A DNA stretch of 23,466 nt from CAZKEW01 sp964558915. Lineage in GTDB: Bacteria; Acidobacteriota; Aminicenantia; Aminicenantales; UBA8522. Made by a program: the position numbers and the translations under genes. The stretch lies in contig CAZLFV010000037.1 in NCBI GenBank assembly GCA_964558915.1, positions 1 to 23,466 of the forward strand. Reading direction: 5' to 3'. Below are positions 22,344 through 23,466 of this stretch, piece after piece. The first letter of the stretch is position 1, and every line of letters begins with the position of its first letter. The notes beneath the pieces were generated by a model. It searched no databases, was not told the origin of the DNA, and worked only from the letters and a program-made list of their open reading frames with translations.

Positions 22344-22919
22344 ATGAACAAAATCGGAGTGCCAATTGCGGCCATTATTGCCGGGATTCTTTTGGCTGCG
22401 GCGGCGAGCCAGGCGCAGCCCGTCCAAGACTCGGCGGACCAAGTCGGCTTCCAGCTTCTGGACCGTCTCGTCGTCCTCCTAGTCAAATCAGTCGCGCCCG
22501 GCGGCGGATCCGTTGACCTCGACCAAAACGTCATTCTTCTGGCCAAGGACTTGAAGGTGGCCAGGGAGGCGAAACAGGTGGACGACCTTTTTGCCGTACG
22601 CTATTCACGGCTCCTGAGTGCAGTCCGGCAGGCAGTCATCCGGGATCCCGAGGTCCTCTATTGGCCGATGTACCGCTTCCAAATGATCGACTTCATCGAG
22701 GAACGGACGGGGAAGATGCCCGATTGGGGCGATCTCTTGTTCATGGTCAACGACCACGGCGGGTCAGGCGTGGGGTTGGGGATTATCTCGGACGCGGTCA
22801 TGTCCGAAGTCGTCAGCCTCCACATCCATCTTGAGAATCTGGCCAAGCGGCCGGAAATCCTTAAGAGCTATATAGAAAAAGGCATGCAAGGAGTCGGGAA
22901 AGGAACACTGGATAAATAG
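22344..22919 (+). CDS. Exported protein of unknown function (191 aa)
   Basis: A 191-residue precursor with a Sec signal peptide (MNK, then a hydrophobic Ala/Ile-rich stretch to about residue 22, likely cut after SQA). The mature part appears mostly helical: FQLLDRLVVLLVKSVAPGGG, then DQNVILLAKDLKVAREAKQV, and later FQMIDFIEERTGKMPDWGDL. A Gly-rich HGGSGVGLGIISDAV follows, then a helix with SLHIHLENLAKRP. I do not recognise it. AAAAAGGAAC precedes the ATG. It lies 33 bases after the lipoprotein gene and one base before the next ORF, so the three are probably co-transcribed. Confidence 0.75.
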   Translation: MNKIGVPIAAIIAGILLAAAASQAQPVQDSADQVGFQLLDRLVVLLVKSVAPGGGSVDLDQNVILLAKDLKVAREAKQVDDLFAVRYSRLLSAVRQAVIRDPEVLYWPMYRFQMIDFIEERTGKMPDWGDLLFMVNDHGGSGVGLGIISDAVMSEVVSLHIHLENLAKRPEILKSYIEKGMQGVGKGTLDK

Positions 22920-22920
22920 G

Positions 22921-23466
22921 ATGAGAAGAATTTGTTTAGCCCTCATTTTTCTGTTTCTGGTCGTCTTTGGGGCGTTGGCTGCTACTCCTCCGGACAAGGT
23001 CGCTGCGGACCCTCGGGTCAAGTCGGCGCTTGAATTGGCCAGGATCTGGCTCGAGGCTCAGCGCGCCTACGACCGGATCCCGGGCGCTTCAGCCGCCATC
23101 ATCTATGATCAACAGGTCCTCTGGAGCGGCGGCTACGGCTACACCGACCTGGCCAAAAAAATTCCGGCCACAGCGAGTACAATCTACAGCATTTGTTCAA
23201 TTTCCAAGCTCTTCACCAGCATCGCTGTGATGCAGTTGCGGGATGCGGGGAAGCTCCGCCTGGATGACCGCGTCGAGAAGTTGCTGCCATGGTTCAAAAT
23301 CCAAAAGACGGCGTCACAGGGAGCCGAGATCACGGTTGAAGGGCTTCTCACCCACGCCTCAGGGCTTCCCCGCGAATCCGAGTATCCCTACTGGTCGGCC
23401 CCGGATTTCAATTTCCCGACCCGCGAGCAGGCGAAAGCGAAACTCTCCGGCCAGCAAACTCTCTAC
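22921..23466 (+). CDS. Beta-lactamase-family serine hydrolase (5' part, cut by window end)
   Basis: 182 residues are visible, open at the right edge. A Sec signal peptide (1-21) is followed by the class C beta-lactamase / DD-peptidase-like fold: IPGASAAIIYDQQVLWSGGYGYTDLA, then YSICSISKLFTSIAVMQL, where S93-I-S-K96 is the catalytic SxxK. Next come the DDRVEKLLPWF and LLTHASGLPRES blocks, typical of serine hydrolases of this superfamily (esterases, D-aminopeptidases, class C-like enzymes). The YxN and KTG-type motifs would lie beyond the window, so real beta-lactamase activity cannot be judged. The ATG lies one base after the previous stop (TAG-G-ATG), suggesting translational coupling. Confidence 0.88.
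   Translation, partial: MRRICLALIFLFLVVFGALAATPPDKVAADPRVKSALELARIWLEAQRAYDRIPGASAAIIYDQQVLWSGGYGYTDLAKKIPATASTIYSICSISKLFTSIAVMQLRDAGKLRLDDRVEKLLPWFKIQKTASQGAEITVEGLLTHASGLPRESEYPYWSAPDFNFPTREQAKAKLSGQQTLY

Noticed and set aside
1..23466. Mobile elements, CRISPR arrays, rRNA operons, phage genes
   Set aside because: Looked for transposase/integrase motifs, regular spaced repeats and rRNA-like blocks on both strands; none seen.

Overview
The window looks like chromosome from a Gram-negative bacterium of the Acidobacteriota / Candidatus Aminicenantes kind. That placement is an inference from gene content: a TonB-dependent receptor with an N-terminal carboxypeptidase-regulatory-like domain, a large exported tricorn-type peptidase, a 6-bladed beta-propeller protein, many Sec/Tat/lipoprotein precursors, and sigma-54 enhancer-binding regulation. 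There is no transposase, integrase, CRISPR array, rRNA or recognisable tRNA.

Layout. (1) 38-1711: urocanate hydratase (hutU). (2) 1712-5346: a sigma-54-type promoter followed by a co-directional set: a 71-residue secreted peptide with a C-x6-C / C-x6-C cysteine pattern, a strong hairpin, an exported 6-bladed propeller protein, an exported thioredoxin-fold protein with a CHVC motif, an ABC-2-like permease and an ABC ATPase. The last four overlap or abut. (3) 5343-9303: a sigma-70 promoter and the run gltX-glnS-msrP. (4) 9300-10845: an exported RraA-like protein (-) and an unrecognised protein (+), transcribed divergently from promoters whose -35 boxes form the arms of one palindrome. (5) 10857-13656: a TonB-dependent receptor gene (-) with its terminator. 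(6) 13657-14120: a regulatory intergenic region with two divergent sigma-54 promoters sharing an identical 16-bp core and three 15-bp palindromes between them. (7) 14121-16347: a stand-alone Fis-like DNA-binding protein (+), convergent with an FHA-GAF-AAA+-Fis sigma-54 activator (-). (8) 16348-18210: a roughly 300-bp region without a clear gene, a four-helix membrane protein (-), and a Tat-exported aldo/keto-reductase-like barrel (+). (9) 18266-21547: the tricorn-type peptidase (-), divergent from (10) 21690-23466: a lipoprotein, an exported protein of unknown role, and a serine beta-lactamase-family hydrolase cut by the window edge.

The most interesting theme is a probable local sigma-54 regulon. 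Three good -24/-12 promoters (before the Cys-peptide operon, the TonB receptor and the Fis-like gene) sit in the same window as an FHA/GAF-type sigma-54 activator. The peptide-propeller-thioredoxin-ABC set looks like a dedicated envelope peptide system. It is reminiscent in layout of small exported cysteine peptides found next to 6-bladed propeller proteins in Bacteroidetes, but I do not recognise this version. That the activator controls these promoters, and what the peptide does, are inferences.
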